A model generated the notes under the pieces. It worked only from the letters and a program-made list of their open reading frames with translations. It was not told where the DNA came from and made no database searches. The position numbers and the translations under genes were made by a program. From Noviherbaspirillum autotrophicum (lineage in GTDB: Bacteria > Pseudomonadota > Gammaproteobacteria > Burkholderiales > Burkholderiaceae_D), in the NCBI RefSeq assembly GCF_000818395.1, contig NZ_JWJG01000028.1:1880972-1944971 (forward strand): DNA of 64,000 nt, in the 5' to 3' direction. How positions within the stretch are numbered: the first letter of the stretch is position 1; each line of letters begins with the position of its first letter. Of this stretch, positions 8,502-17,282 are shown one piece after another.

Positions 8502-9878
8502 ATGCACATCCATATTCTCGGCATCTGCGGCACCTTCATGGGCGGCCTTGCAGTGCTGGCCAAGGAAGCCGGCCACAAGGTGACTGGCTGCGACGCCAAT
8601 GTTTATCCTCCAATGAGCACTCAGCTCGAAGCGCAAGGCATCGAGCTGATTGAAGGCTTCGGCCCGGAACAGGTGGACTTGAAGCCCGACCTGTTCGTGA
8701 TCGGGAATGTCGTTTCGCGCAGCAATCCGCTGATGGAAGAAATCCTCAACCGCGGCCTGCGCTACACCTCGGGACCGCAATGGATCGGTGAGCACATCCT
8801 GCAAAACAAATGGGTGCTGGCGGTCGCCGGCACCCACGGCAAGACCACTACCTCGTCGATGCTGGCCTGGATTCTGGAAGACGCCGGCTACCATCCGGGT
8901 TTTTTGATCGGCGGCGTGCCGATGAATTTCGGCATTTCCGCGCGCCTGTCGGGTAAGGAAGCCGATTCTGCCTTTTTCGTGATCGAGGCGGACGAATACG
9001 ACACGGCGTTCTTCGACAAGCGCAGCAAGTTCGTGCATTACCGGGCGAAGACGGCCGTCCTGAACAACCTGGAATACGATCACGCCGACATTTTCCCGGA
9101 CCTGGGCGCGATCGAAACCCAGTTCCATCATCTGGTGCGCACCGTGCCCGGCGTCGGACGTCTGATCGTCAACGGCCGCGAAGAGTCGCTGCAGCGCGTG
9201 GTGGCACGCGGCTGCTGGAGCGACAAGGAATGGTTCGGCGTGGATGGCGGCAATGGCTGGGCCTTCCGCACGCATGAAGACGGCAGCTTTGATGTGCGCT
9301 TCGATGGCGAAGTGCAGGGGACGGTGGACTGGGAACTGACCGGCGAGCATAACCGGCTCAATGCAGTCGCCGCGATTGCCGCTGCGCGCCATGTGGGCGT
9401 GCCGCCCGCGCAGGCGATCGAGTCGCTCGGCAAGTTCGAGAACGTCAAGCGTCGCATGGAAGTGCGCGGCGCGGTCAACGGCGTGACGGTCTATGACGAC
9501 TTCGCCCATCATCCGACGGCGATTGCGACTACCGTGGCCGGCCTGCGCAAGAAGGTGGGGAGCGCGCGCATTCTGGCCGTGCTGGAGCCGCGCTCCAATA
9601 CCATGAAACTCGGCACCATGAAGGGGGCACTGCCCGACAGTCTGGTCGATGCCGACCTGGTGTTCGGCTACGGCGCGAAATCCGGCAAGGATGCGCTCGG
9701 CTGGAACCTGGGCGAAGCACTCGCGCCGCTCGGTGCCAAGGCGGCGGCGTTCGACGAGCTGGATGGGCTGGTGCAGGCAATCGTGAAGGCGGCCAAGGCG
9801 GGCGACCATGTGCTGGTGATGAGTAACGGGGGATTCGGCGGGGTGCACCAGAAGATCCTGGACGCGCTCGCGCAATGA
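8502..9878 (+). CDS. mpl: UDP-N-acetylmuramate:L-alanyl-gamma-D-glutamyl-meso-diaminopimelate ligase
   Basis: The 458-residue Mur-ligase-family enzyme reattaches the recycled tripeptide L-Ala-gamma-D-Glu-mDAP to UDP-MurNAc. It starts with MHIHILGICGTFMGGLAVLA, the Rossmann motif that distinguishes Mpl and MurC. It has the ATP loop AVAGTHGKTTTSSML, the central EADEYDTAFFDKRSKF and the C-terminal DDFAHHPTAI and LEPRSNTMKLG. These features separate Mpl from MurC. It leads a plus-strand run with yqiA and ubiC. No obvious Shine-Dalgarno sequence precedes the ATG. Confidence 0.96.
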   Translation: MHIHILGICGTFMGGLAVLAKEAGHKVTGCDANVYPPMSTQLEAQGIELIEGFGPEQVDLKPDLFVIGNVVSRSNPLMEEILNRGLRYTSGPQWIGEHILQNKWVLAVAGTHGKTTTSSMLAWILEDAGYHPGFLIGGVPMNFGISARLSGKEADSAFFVIEADEYDTAFFDKRSKFVHYRAKTAVLNNLEYDHADIFPDLGAIETQFHHLVRTVPGVGRLIVNGREESLQRVVARGCWSDKEWFGVDGGNGWAFRTHEDGSFDVRFDGEVQGTVDWELTGEHNRLNAVAAIAAARHVGVPPAQAIESLGKFENVKRRMEVRGAVNGVTVYDDFAHHPTAIATTVAGLRKKVGSARILAVLEPRSNTMKLGTMKGALPDSLVDADLVFGYGAKSGKDALGWNLGEALAPLGAKAAAFDELDGLVQAIVKAAKAGDHVLVMSNGGFGGVHQKILDALAQ

Positions 9879-10453
9879 TTCTTTATCTGCACGGCTTTCG
9901 CTCGTCGCCGCAGTCATTCAAGGCACGCCTGCTTGGAGAACGCCTGCGGGCGCTTGGACAAGAAGGTCAATACCGCTGCCCGCAACTGCCGGCGTCGCCG
10001 CGCGAAGCGATTGCGCTGGCCTCGCACATCGTGCGAGCTGCCGGTCCAGCGGCGACCCTGATCGGGTCATCCTTGGGCGGCTATTACGCGACCTGGCTGG
10101 CCGAGCAGTTCGGCTGCCGCGCGGTGCTGCTCAATCCGGCGGTCAAGCCGCCGCGCGACCTGGAAAAATACGTTGGCGTAAGCACCGCCTACCATTCTGA
10201 CCAGCCGTTCAAGTTCAAGCGGGAATACATCGATGAACTTAGGGCGCTGGAAGTAGCGCGCGTCACGCGCCCGGAGCGGTATTTCCTGATCGCCGCCACC
10301 GGCGACGAAGTGCTCGACTGGCGCGAGATGGTGGCGCATTATCCGGGCGCCAACCAGCTTGTGATCGAAGGCAGCGACCACGGCATTTCCGAATTCGGGC
10401 GATACGTGGATCGGGTATTGACATTTTGCGGCGTCGGGGAGGCGTGCAAGTGA
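9875..10453 (+). CDS. yqiA: YqiA-like alpha/beta-hydrolase esterase
   Basis: The 192-residue protein has the short alpha/beta hydrolase fold of YqiA. It begins MILYLHGFRSSPQSFKARLL, carries the nucleophile elbow IGSSLGGYYATWLAE (second Ser), and ends with Asp in ATGDEVLDW and His in GSDHGISEF as the probable rest of the triad. Members hydrolyse short-chain esters or CoA thioesters; the physiological substrate is not known. The ATG overlaps the mpl stop by 4 bases, and its own stop overlaps the ubiC GTG by 4 bases. Confidence 0.9.
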   Translation: MILYLHGFRSSPQSFKARLLGERLRALGQEGQYRCPQLPASPREAIALASHIVRAAGPAATLIGSSLGGYYATWLAEQFGCRAVLLNPAVKPPRDLEKYVGVSTAYHSDQPFKFKREYIDELRALEVARVTRPERYFLIAATGDEVLDWREMVAHYPGANQLVIEGSDHGISEFGRYVDRVLTFCGVGEACK

Positions 10454-11013
10454 CATTTCACGCAGTAGGGCATGCGCGCTGGGTGTCGCATGTAAATGGG
10501 GTCAATCCGACGCGCGCCATGCGCGGCTGGCTGACCGACACGGAATCGCTGACGGTCAAGCTGATTGCGCACAGCCAGCATTTCCGGGTGCGCCGGCTGC
10601 ACCAGGCGCGCGCTTTCTGTCTGGCGGACGAGCATGCGATGATCGACCTGCCGCGCCGCGCCTGCGTGCAGGAGCGGGAAGTGCTGCTGCAATGCGACGG
10701 CCGCCCGGTCGTCTATGCGCATACGGTGGTGCCGCTCAGTGCAACCACTTCCGACTGGCCGTTTTTCGGCACGCTGGGCGAGCGTTCGCTCGGCACCACG
10801 CTGTTCGGCGACCCGCGCGTGATGCGCGGCACCTTGCAATTTGCACGATTGCGCGAGCAGCATCCGCTGGCGCGGCGGGCCCGTAAGGCGGTAGGACGCG
10901 ACGCAGTCAATTTTCCATTGTTCGCACGCCGCTGCCTGTATCGCCGCAAGAACGGCGTGTTGCTGGTCACCGAGCTGTTTCTGCCGGCGATCGCCGCGCT
11001 GACACGAACATAG
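10450..11013 (+). CDS. ubiC: Chorismate lyase
   Basis: The 187-residue protein matches UbiC, which splits chorismate into 4-hydroxybenzoate and pyruvate for ubiquinone synthesis. Conserved parts are VLLQCDGRPVVYAHTVVP, FGTLGERSLGTTLFGDP and the end LLVTELFLP, whose Glu corresponds to the family catalytic Glu. GTG at 10450 is chosen because GGGGAGG at 10436-10442 lies 7 bases upstream and it overlaps the yqiA stop (GTGA). A TTG 8 codons earlier is less likely. Confidence 0.9.
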   Translation: MTFHAVGHARWVSHVNGVNPTRAMRGWLTDTESLTVKLIAHSQHFRVRRLHQARAFCLADEHAMIDLPRRACVQEREVLLQCDGRPVVYAHTVVPLSATTSDWPFFGTLGERSLGTTLFGDPRVMRGTLQFARLREQHPLARRARKAVGRDAVNFPLFARRCLYRRKNGVLLVTELFLPAIAALTRT

Positions 11014-11036
11014 TTTTTATATAAGCAAAGCAATCG

Positions 11037-13031
11037 ATGAATCTTTTTTTCGAGGAATCCGGCGACTTCAAAGCCGGCACGGTGTTGTCGCAACAAGGCG
11101 AGGCTTATCAGGTCGAAATGCAGACCGGCAAGCGCACCAAGGTCAAAGCGCGCGACGTGCTGCTGCAATTTGCAACGCCCGAGCCTGCGCAGCTGATGGC
11201 AGATGCACAGGCGATTGCTGACGACATCGACCTGGATTTTTTGTGGGAAGTCGCTGGCGAAGAAGAGTTTGGCTTTGCCGAACTGGGGGCGGAATATTTC
11301 GGCCACGCGCCGCGCCCTGACGAGGCCGCCGGATTGCTGCTGCGCCTGCACAGCGCCCCCGTCTATTTCTACAAGAAGGGCAAGGGGCGCTACAAGGCGG
11401 CGCCGGAGACCTCGCTCAAAGCCGCGTTGGCAGGCATCGAAAAGAAAAAGCAGCAGGCGCTGATCCAGGCGCAGTATGCGGAAGAGCTGAAAGCGCACCG
11501 TCTGCCGGACGCCATGAAACCGCTGGCGCTGCAGCTGCTGTTCAGGCCGGACAAGAACGGCATCGAATACAAGGCGCTGGAGGCGGCGTGCGCTGAGCTG
11601 CAGACGTCGCCGCAACGCCTGATGCTGGCCGCCGGCGGGATCGGCTCGCCGAAGCAGCTGCATCTGGCGAAATTCCTGTTCGAGTATTTTCCGAAGGGGA
11701 CCGGTTTTCCATCCATCGACCTTCCCGTGGTGCCGGAGTTGCCGGTTGCTGATGTGCGGGCCTTTTCGATCGACGATGTGACGACGACTGAAATCGACGA
11801 CGCGTTGTCGGTTGTGCAGCTGGACGACGGCAAGGTGCGGGTTGGCATTCACATCGCCGCCCCGGCGCTCGGCATCAAGCGCGGCGACGCGATCGACGCG
11901 ATCGCGCGACAGCGCCTGTCGACTGTCTACATGCCGGGAGACAAAATCACTATGCTGCCGGATGCGCTGGTCGACGCGTTCACGCTGGCCGAAGGCAAGA
12001 CCTGCCCGGCGGTATCCTTGTACGCGACGCTCGACCCGGCCGACTGGTCGGTGGTATCGACCGAGATCCGCGCGGAAGCAGTGCCGATCGCTGCCAACCT
12101 GCGCCACAACGACCTGGATGAACTGGTCACCGAGGAAAACCTGGCGGCCGGCGCCGGCGAGTATGCGCACAAGGACGAGATCGCCTTGCTGTGGCAGTGG
12201 GTACAAGTGCTGGAAAAGGCGCGCATGGCCAAGCGCGAGAGCTTCGGCCTGAAGCCGGAGCAGACCAATCGCGTCGACTTCAATTTCTATGTCGAGGATG
12301 ACGTCGTCTCCATCGTGCGCCGCAAGCGCGGCGCGCCGCTGGACAAGATCGTTGCCGAGCTGATGATCTTTGCCAACAGCACCTGGGGCAAGCTCATGCA
12401 CGACCACGGCGTGCCCGGCATTTACCGCAGCCAGGGCGGCGGTGGCGGCGGCTGGGCGGCGAAGATGCAGGTGCGGATGGTGACGCACGCAGCGCCGCAT
12501 CAGGGGCTGGGTGTCGACCAGTATGCATGGAGCACCTCGCCGTTGCGGCGCTACACCGACCTGGTGAACCAGTGGCAGATTCTGGCCTGCGCCGAGCATG
12601 GCGTGACGGCGCCGCTGGTGGCGCCGTTCAAGCCCAAGGACGCCGACCTGTTTGCGATCGTTTCCGCGTTCGACGCCGCCTATTCGGCGTATGCCGATTT
12701 CCAGTCCGGCATGGAACGTTACTGGTGCCTGCGCTGGCTGGCGCAGGAAAACGCGCGGCAGGTCGATGCCGTGGTACTCAAGGATGAAGTGCTGCGTCTG
12801 GTTGACATTCCATTAATCATTCGCCTGCCCGGCATGCCGCAGGCTGCGCGCGGCGTGCACGTCAAGCTCGATCTGATCCGCTGGGATGAAGTCGATCTCA
12901 CGATCGAGGCAAGACTGATCGAAATGACAACAGAGCCGGCCGACGCCGAGGAGGCGTCCGCGCTGGTGGTGGAGGAGGAAGACGCCGCAAGCGAGGAGGA
13001 AGCTGCGGCCGAGTCGCCCCAGCAGCAATAA
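11037..13031 (+). CDS. RNB-domain exoribonuclease (RNase II family)
   Basis: The 664-residue protein contains the RNB catalytic domain. The metal-binding segment is FSIDDVTTTEIDDALSVV at about residues 243-260, with the four Asp/Glu positions expected for RNase II. The C-terminal RNB part has GVPGIYRSQGGGGGG and YAWSTSPLRRYTDLVNQWQI. N-terminal OB-fold-like sequence precedes it, and the C-terminus is an unusual acidic tail (about 40 residues rich in E and A). Such enzymes degrade RNA 3' to 5'. RNase II rather than RNase R is suggested by the length and the lack of a basic tail. Confidence 0.88.
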   Translation: MNLFFEESGDFKAGTVLSQQGEAYQVEMQTGKRTKVKARDVLLQFATPEPAQLMADAQAIADDIDLDFLWEVAGEEEFGFAELGAEYFGHAPRPDEAAGLLLRLHSAPVYFYKKGKGRYKAAPETSLKAALAGIEKKKQQALIQAQYAEELKAHRLPDAMKPLALQLLFRPDKNGIEYKALEAACAELQTSPQRLMLAAGGIGSPKQLHLAKFLFEYFPKGTGFPSIDLPVVPELPVADVRAFSIDDVTTTEIDDALSVVQLDDGKVRVGIHIAAPALGIKRGDAIDAIARQRLSTVYMPGDKITMLPDALVDAFTLAEGKTCPAVSLYATLDPADWSVVSTEIRAEAVPIAANLRHNDLDELVTEENLAAGAGEYAHKDEIALLWQWVQVLEKARMAKRESFGLKPEQTNRVDFNFYVEDDVVSIVRRKRGAPLDKIVAELMIFANSTWGKLMHDHGVPGIYRSQGGGGGGWAAKMQVRMVTHAAPHQGLGVDQYAWSTSPLRRYTDLVNQWQILACAEHGVTAPLVAPFKPKDADLFAIVSAFDAAYSAYADFQSGMERYWCLRWLAQENARQVDAVVLKDEVLRLVDIPLIIRLPGMPQAARGVHVKLDLIRWDEVDLTIEARLIEMTTEPADAEEASALVVEEEDAASEEEAAAESPQQQ

Positions 13032-13124
13032 AGACGGCATTATTCACCGCTATTCACAACACTTTCCGTACGGCCTTTATCGTAAAATTCCATCCTTCTG
13101 CAATCGCCGTCTTGTATACGCGTA

Positions 13125-14012
13125 ATGCTATTTGATCAAAACCGCACGTTGTCCATCGCCGTGGCGGCATCGGTGCTGTTGCACGGCGCGTTGCTGGCAG
13201 TGCGATTCGCTGCGCCCGAGGCCTTCCAGTTCAAGCCGGTCGACCCCGGTCTGGAAGTCATTCTCGTCAACGCCAAGCATGACAGGAAGCCGCTGAAGGC
13301 CGACGCGCTGGCGCAAGCCAACCTCGACGGCGGCGGCCATGCCGAAGCCGGGCGCGCCACGTCGCCCTTGCCGGACATGGGCAAAAGTGCCGATGGCGAA
13401 GCGATGAAGGCGCTGCAGCGGCGCATCGACGAACTCGAAAAGCAGCAGCGCATGCTGACCCAGCTGAATAAAAAGGCGCGCTTCACGTCGGCGCCGGTCA
13501 GGGATCAGCACAAGCCGGAGGCGCAGGCGCGGCCGGATGGCACCGACATGACCGAGAGTGCGCGCGAAATCATGCGGCGCGAGGCCGAGATCGCCAAGCG
13601 CATCGAGGATGAAAACAAACGGCCGAAGAAGACCTTCATTTCGCCCGCCACCCGGGAAGTCGGCTATGCGATGTACTACGACAGCGTGCGACGCCGCATC
13701 GAGCAGATCGGCACCCTGAACTTCCCGCAGAAGGACGGCAGGCCGCTGTACGGCAAGGTCATGATTTCGATCTCGGTATTCCAGGACGGGAAGCTGTACA
13801 GCGCGGATGGCGACAATGGCATCACCATCGACCGCCCGTCCGGCAACCCGGCACTCGACGAGGCCGCCAAGCGCATCATCCGCCGTTCGGCACCGTTCGG
13901 CGTCTTCCCACAGAACATGCGCTCGTCGCGAGGCGACGTCTGGGTGATGACGGCATTGTTCGACTTTACGCGAGAAGGCTTGCAGGCGACCATGCGGGAG
14001 GGCGTGAATTGA
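13125..14012 (+). CDS. TonB-family protein with a coiled linker
   Basis: The 295-residue protein has a single N-terminal transmembrane anchor (about residues 9-30), a charged periplasmic linker with coiled-coil-prone ALQRRIDELEKQQRMLTQL, and a C-terminal TonB-type domain with YYDSVRRRIEQIGTLNFP and LYGKVMISISVFQDGKLYS. TonB proteins transmit ExbB-ExbD energy to outer-membrane receptors. No exbB or exbD is nearby and the gene is packed against aroE, so this is likely an orphan TonB-like protein of envelope function. Its stop overlaps the aroE TTG by 4 bases. Confidence 0.82.
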   Translation: MLFDQNRTLSIAVAASVLLHGALLAVRFAAPEAFQFKPVDPGLEVILVNAKHDRKPLKADALAQANLDGGGHAEAGRATSPLPDMGKSADGEAMKALQRRIDELEKQQRMLTQLNKKARFTSAPVRDQHKPEAQARPDGTDMTESAREIMRREAEIAKRIEDENKRPKKTFISPATREVGYAMYYDSVRRRIEQIGTLNFPQKDGRPLYGKVMISISVFQDGKLYSADGDNGITIDRPSGNPALDEAAKRIIRRSAPFGVFPQNMRSSRGDVWVMTALFDFTREGLQATMREGVN

Positions 14013-14821
14013 CTGGGCGTTACGTGGTCATCGGCAATCCGATTGCGCACAGCAAATCGCCTGAAATTCATGCGCGCTTTGCCGCACAGACTTGCCAAGA
14101 CATGGCCTACGAACGTGTCCTGGCGCCGCTCGACGGGTTCGAGCAGACGGTCCGGAGTCTGATCGGGCAGGGCGTCAAGGGCGCCAACGTGACGGTGCCG
14201 TTCAAGCTGGAGGCTTACGCCCTTGCCACTTCGCACACCGAGCGCGCGCAGGCGGCCGGAGCGGTCAACACGCTCACGTTTTCCGAGGGCGCGATCGTCG
14301 GCGACAACACCGACGGCATCGGCCTGGTCAATGACATCGTTCGCAATGCGGGCACCGAAATCAGCGGGAAAAAGGTCTTGCTGCTTGGTGCCGGCGGAGC
14401 GACGCGCGGCGTGCTGCTGCCATTGCTGCAGCAGCGCCCGGCAGCGCTGGTGATCGCCAACCGCACGGTGTCGAAGGCCGACGACCTTGCGCGCCAGTTC
14501 GCCAGTCAGGGCAACGTTCGCTCATGCTCCTTTGAAGCCTTGCAGGAATCCTTTGATATTGTAATCAATGCGACGTCCGCCAGCCTGAACGCCGATCTGC
14601 CGCCCGTCGCGCCGGTCGTGTTTGGCAAGGACACATTTGCCTACGACATGATGTACGGCGCGGAGCCGACCATCTTCATGCGCTTCGCCGCACAGCACGG
14701 CGCTGCCGTGCGTGACGGGCTTGGCATGCTGGTGGAGCAGGCTGCCGAAGCCTTCTTCGGCTGGCGCGGCGTACGGCCGGAAACGGCGCCGGTGTATGCC
14801 GAACTGCGCGCGGCGCTCTGA
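14009..14821 (+). CDS. aroE: Shikimate dehydrogenase (NADP+)
   Basis: The 270-residue enzyme reduces 3-dehydroshikimate to shikimate. It shows the substrate motif VIGNPIAHSKSPEIHARF, VTVPFKLEAYAL with the catalytic Lys, NTDGIGLV, and the NADP loop LLGAGGATRGVL with NRTVSKADDL. The start is TTG at 14009, supported by GGGAGGG at 13996-14002 and the TTGA overlap with the upstream stop; the family N-terminus fits exactly there. Confidence 0.95.
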   Translation: MTGRYVVIGNPIAHSKSPEIHARFAAQTCQDMAYERVLAPLDGFEQTVRSLIGQGVKGANVTVPFKLEAYALATSHTERAQAAGAVNTLTFSEGAIVGDNTDGIGLVNDIVRNAGTEISGKKVLLLGAGGATRGVLLPLLQQRPAALVIANRTVSKADDLARQFASQGNVRSCSFEALQESFDIVINATSASLNADLPPVAPVVFGKDTFAYDMMYGAEPTIFMRFAAQHGAAVRDGLGMLVEQAAEAFFGWRGVRPETAPVYAELRAAL

Positions 14822-14827
14822 TTCCAG

Positions 14828-15523
14828 ATGAAGATGCTGCGCAAGCTATTGCTGTGGCTTGTCCTGGTGCCGGTGCTGTTCGTGCTGGTGATGCAGTTGT
14901 TCTTCTTCATCCAGATATGGTGGTGGGTGGACCACAACCCGGACTCGACCAGCTTCATGCGGCGCCAGCTTTCGGTGCTACGCGAAAAAAATCCCGATGC
15001 GCAGCTGCAGCACAAGTGGGTGCCTTACGGCCGCATCTCGAACAACCTCAAGCGCGCCATCATTGCTTCCGAGGATTCGAATTTCTCCGAGCATGAAGGC
15101 GTCGACTGGGAAGCCCTGCAAAAAGCGTACGAAAAAAACTCCAGGAAGGGCAAGGTGGTGGCGGGCGGCTCCACGATCACCCAGCAGCTGGCGAAAAACC
15201 TGTTCCTGTCGGGCGACCGCAGCTATGTGCGCAAGGCGCAGGAAATCGCGATCACCTACATGCTTGAATTCCTGATGGATAAAGAGCGCATCTTCGAGAT
15301 TTACCTGAATGTGGTCGAATGGGGGAACGGCGTGTTCGGCGCCGAAGCGGCGGCTCAGCATTATTACGGCACGTCCGCTGCCAGTCTGAGTGCGAGCCAG
15401 GCTGCGCGGCTTGCCGTCATGCTGCCGCGCCCGCGCTACTACGACAAGAACCGCGCCTCGACCTATTTGGCTCGCCGTACCAACCTGATCTTGCGCCGCA
15501 TGGGCGCGGCCGAACTTCCCTGA
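14828..15523 (+). CDS. mtgA: Monofunctional biosynthetic peptidoglycan transglycosylase
   Basis: The 231-residue protein has an N-terminal transmembrane anchor (about residues 7-30) and a GT51 glycosyltransferase domain. Motifs are [20 protein letters not shown] with the catalytic Glu, then [16 protein letters not shown] and [18 protein letters not shown]. There is no transpeptidase domain, which defines MtgA. It polymerises lipid II into glycan strands on the periplasmic face. It is 6 bases downstream of aroE, the arrangement typical of betaproteobacteria. Confidence 0.95.
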   Translation: MKMLRKLLLWLVLVPVLFVLVMQLFFFIQIWWWVDHNPDSTSFMRRQLSVLREKNPDAQLQHKWVPYGRISNNLKRAIIASEDSNFSEHEGVDWEALQKAYEKNSRKGKVVAGGSTITQQLAKNLFLSGDRSYVRKAQEIAITYMLEFLMDKERIFEIYLNVVEWGNGVFGAEAAAQHYYGTSAASLSASQAARLAVMLPRPRYYDKNRASTYLARRTNLILRRMGAAELP

Positions 15524-15538
15524 GCGTGGAGGGCGTGG

Positions 15539-15943
15539 ATGAAATTGACGTACCAGAGAGGCGAACTGAGTTTGTTTTGGGCTGCGGTCGTCATCGGTGT
15601 CGTGACCCTGGCGGCAGTCGGCACACTGTTGTCAATGCGGCACGAACGTAATCTGTTTGGGGATGCATGGCAACGTGTCAAGCGTACCGATGCCGGCCAA
15701 ACCGTGCAGGATGTGGCCGCGCAGGCAGGGCGCACGGAATCCGCAGCCATCCGTAAATGCCTAATTGATGGAAAGGTGACCTACTCCAACGTGGAATGCG
15801 GCGCGGGAAATCCGACCAGCCGCCGGCTTGCACTGCAGGACACCAAAGGCATCGAGGCGCCGAAGGCGTCGCCTGCTTTGCAGCCGACCAATCTGCCGGA
15901 AACAGTGCAGGAAAAGATGATCGAAAAGGCTGTACAGCGCTAA
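15539..15943 (+). CDS. Small membrane-anchored protein with DUF4124-like segment
   Basis: The 134-residue protein has one transmembrane helix (about residues 12-31) followed by a periplasmic region containing IRKCLIDGKVTYSNVECG. The paired Cys around a K-x-T-Y-S core resembles the DUF4124 motif found in secreted proteins of Burkholderiales. The C-terminus is Pro/Lys-rich. No enzymatic function is evident. It lies 15 bases after mtgA and probably shares its transcript. The start at 15539 has a GGAGGG-like site about 10 bases upstream. Confidence 0.65.
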   Translation: MKLTYQRGELSLFWAAVVIGVVTLAAVGTLLSMRHERNLFGDAWQRVKRTDAGQTVQDVAAQAGRTESAAIRKCLIDGKVTYSNVECGAGNPTSRRLALQDTKGIEAPKASPALQPTNLPETVQEKMIEKAVQR

Positions 15944-16000
15944 GGTTACGCACGCGAATCACGCACGGAATGAATTGGCGGTTGCCACCTTCAATGACCC

Positions 16001-16029
16001 TTGCTTGCCGCTATCGTTATCAGTACACT
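16001..16029 (+). promoter_or_regulatory. Possible sigma70 promoter of corA
   Basis: TTGCTT (16001-16006) and TACACT (16024-16029) are separated by exactly 17 bases. Transcription from here would start near 16036 and give a leader of about 235 bases. Both hexamers are imperfect. Confidence 0.35.
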
Positions 16030-16167
16030 TGCGCTGTTTTTGTTTCCGGAGACCCGACTTGGGTAGTCCCAGTACAACTTGTCAGCCATCAGCGGACAAT
16101 CCATCGGCAAGCTAGTGCTTTAGCGGCAATCCGTTTCAAAGCGCCACTCGCCGATAGCCGGTGGGCG

Positions 16168-16271
16168 GCGCGTCCTGACCATCCAGATGGTCGCGCTCCC
16201 TGTCATTCAATCGACCTGTGGCTACCCGCCACGGGAGGGCCATGTCATGACACTCATGGCCGGGAGAGCAC
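16168..16271 (+). promoter_or_regulatory. Structured 5' leader of corA with three consecutive hairpins
   Basis: The 328 bases between 15943 and corA hold no ordinary gene. The proximal part folds into three hairpins in a row. The first is GACCAT/ATGGTC at 16177-16192, extendable by GCGC/GCGC. The second is CCTGTGGC/GCCACGGG at 16215-16235. The third is GGCCATG/CATGGCC at 16238-16261. The corA ribosome-binding site GGGAG (16262-16266) abuts the third hairpin, and an equally good site, GGGAGGG (16233-16239), lies between the second and third. This suggests regulation in the leader, for instance by Mg2+; no known riboswitch class was recognised. Confidence 0.5.
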
Positions 16272-16279
16272 ATGATTAA
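16247..16279 (+). CDS. Putative corA leader peptide MTLMAGRAHD
   Basis: A 10-codon frame starts at ATG 16247, exactly 7 bases after the strong Shine-Dalgarno sequence GGGAGGG (16233-16239), and ends at TAA 16277-16279, overlapping the corA start codon at 16272. Its translation would melt the third leader hairpin (16238-16261) and deliver ribosomes to the corA start. This is inference from sequence; leader peptides do control Mg2+ transporter genes in enterobacteria. Chance occurrence is possible for so short a frame. Confidence 0.3.
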   Translation: MTLMAGRAHD

Positions 16280-17234
16280 TGTTTTCGTCTTGCAGAACGG
16301 ACGGTTGAACCAGGTCAACATCGAGAGCAGGCTCGACCTGGAACGAACGGCTCCGGTATGGGTCGATCTGACCGATCCGAATGACGAGGAACGCGCATGG
16401 GTGAAGAGCATCTATGGCGTGACCCTGCCGGGCGAAGACGAAGTCAAGGATATCGAGGCCTCCGCCCGCTATTACGAAGCGGAGAATGGCGACCTGCACC
16501 TGCGCACCGATTTCCTGCTCGAAGAAGACGATGGGCCGTCGCGGGTCGTGACGGTCGCGTTCATCCTCGCCAAAGACATGCTGTTTTCGATGCACACCGA
16601 CGACTTGCCGGTGTTTCGCCTGGTGCGCATGCGTGCGCGTTCGCGGCCGGGGTCGATCGGCGATTACAAGGATGTGCTGCTCGACTTGTACGCAACCGAT
16701 GCCGAATACTCGGCCGACGCCCTCGAAGGCATCTATCAGAGCCTGGAAGACGTCAGCCGCAGCGTGCTGCAAAAGGAATTGAACGACCAGGATGCGGCAG
16801 CGGCCCTGAATGCCATTGCGCAGGAAGAAGACTTGAACGGCCGCATCCGCCGCAACATGATGGACACGCGGCGCGCGGTAAGCTTCCTGATGCGCGGACG
16901 CCTGCTGAATTCGGAGCAGTTCGAAGAAGCGCGGCAGATCCTGCGCGATATCGAATCGCTCGACGGCCATACCGCCTTCCTGTTCGACAAGATCAACTTC
17001 CTGATGGATGCCACCGTCGGCTTCATCAACATTAACCAGAACAAGATCATCAAGATCTTCTCGGTGGCCTCGGTCGCCTTCCTGCCGCCGACGCTCATTG
17101 CCAGCATCTACGGGATGAACTTCAAGATTCTGCCCGAGCTGCAGTGGGATATGGGATATCCGTTCGCGCTGGGATTGATGGTGGCCAGTGCCGTCGTACC
17201 GTTCTGGTATTTCCGTCGGCGCGGCTGGCTCTGA
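16272..17234 (+). CDS. corA: Magnesium/cobalt transport protein CorA
   Basis: The 320-residue protein has a large cytoplasmic N-terminal domain and two C-terminal transmembrane helices. The signature GMN occurs in LIASIYGMNFKILPELQ between the helices, followed by the periplasmic loop. CorA forms a pentameric channel for Mg2+, with Co2+ and Ni2+ also passing. GGGAG at 16262-16266 is the ribosome-binding site. The preceding 104 bases are highly structured (see the leader entry). The gene converges with hemL. Confidence 0.95.
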   Translation: MINVFVLQNGRLNQVNIESRLDLERTAPVWVDLTDPNDEERAWVKSIYGVTLPGEDEVKDIEASARYYEAENGDLHLRTDFLLEEDDGPSRVVTVAFILAKDMLFSMHTDDLPVFRLVRMRARSRPGSIGDYKDVLLDLYATDAEYSADALEGIYQSLEDVSRSVLQKELNDQDAAAALNAIAQEEDLNGRIRRNMMDTRRAVSFLMRGRLLNSEQFEEARQILRDIESLDGHTAFLFDKINFLMDATVGFININQNKIIKIFSVASVAFLPPTLIASIYGMNFKILPELQWDMGYPFALGLMVASAVVPFWYFRRRGWL

Positions 17235-17241
17235 CGAGGGC

Positions 17242-17270
17242 GATGTCCGCGCGTTGCATGCGCGGACATC
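17242..17270. terminator. Strong hairpin between convergent corA and hemL
   Basis: GATGTCCGCGC (17242-17252) pairs perfectly with GCGCGGACATC (17260-17270) around a 7-base loop. No T-run follows on either strand, so it may be a bidirectional pause or 3'-end stabiliser rather than a classical intrinsic terminator. Confidence 0.6.
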
Positions 17271-17282
17271 TGAAGAGCCGTC

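Noticed and set aside
16140-16271. Known riboswitch (mini-ykkC/guanidine-II or M-box) upstream of corA
   Set aside because: The hairpin loops do not carry the ACGR motif of mini-ykkC, and the layout does not match the M-box. Only an unclassified structured leader can be supported.
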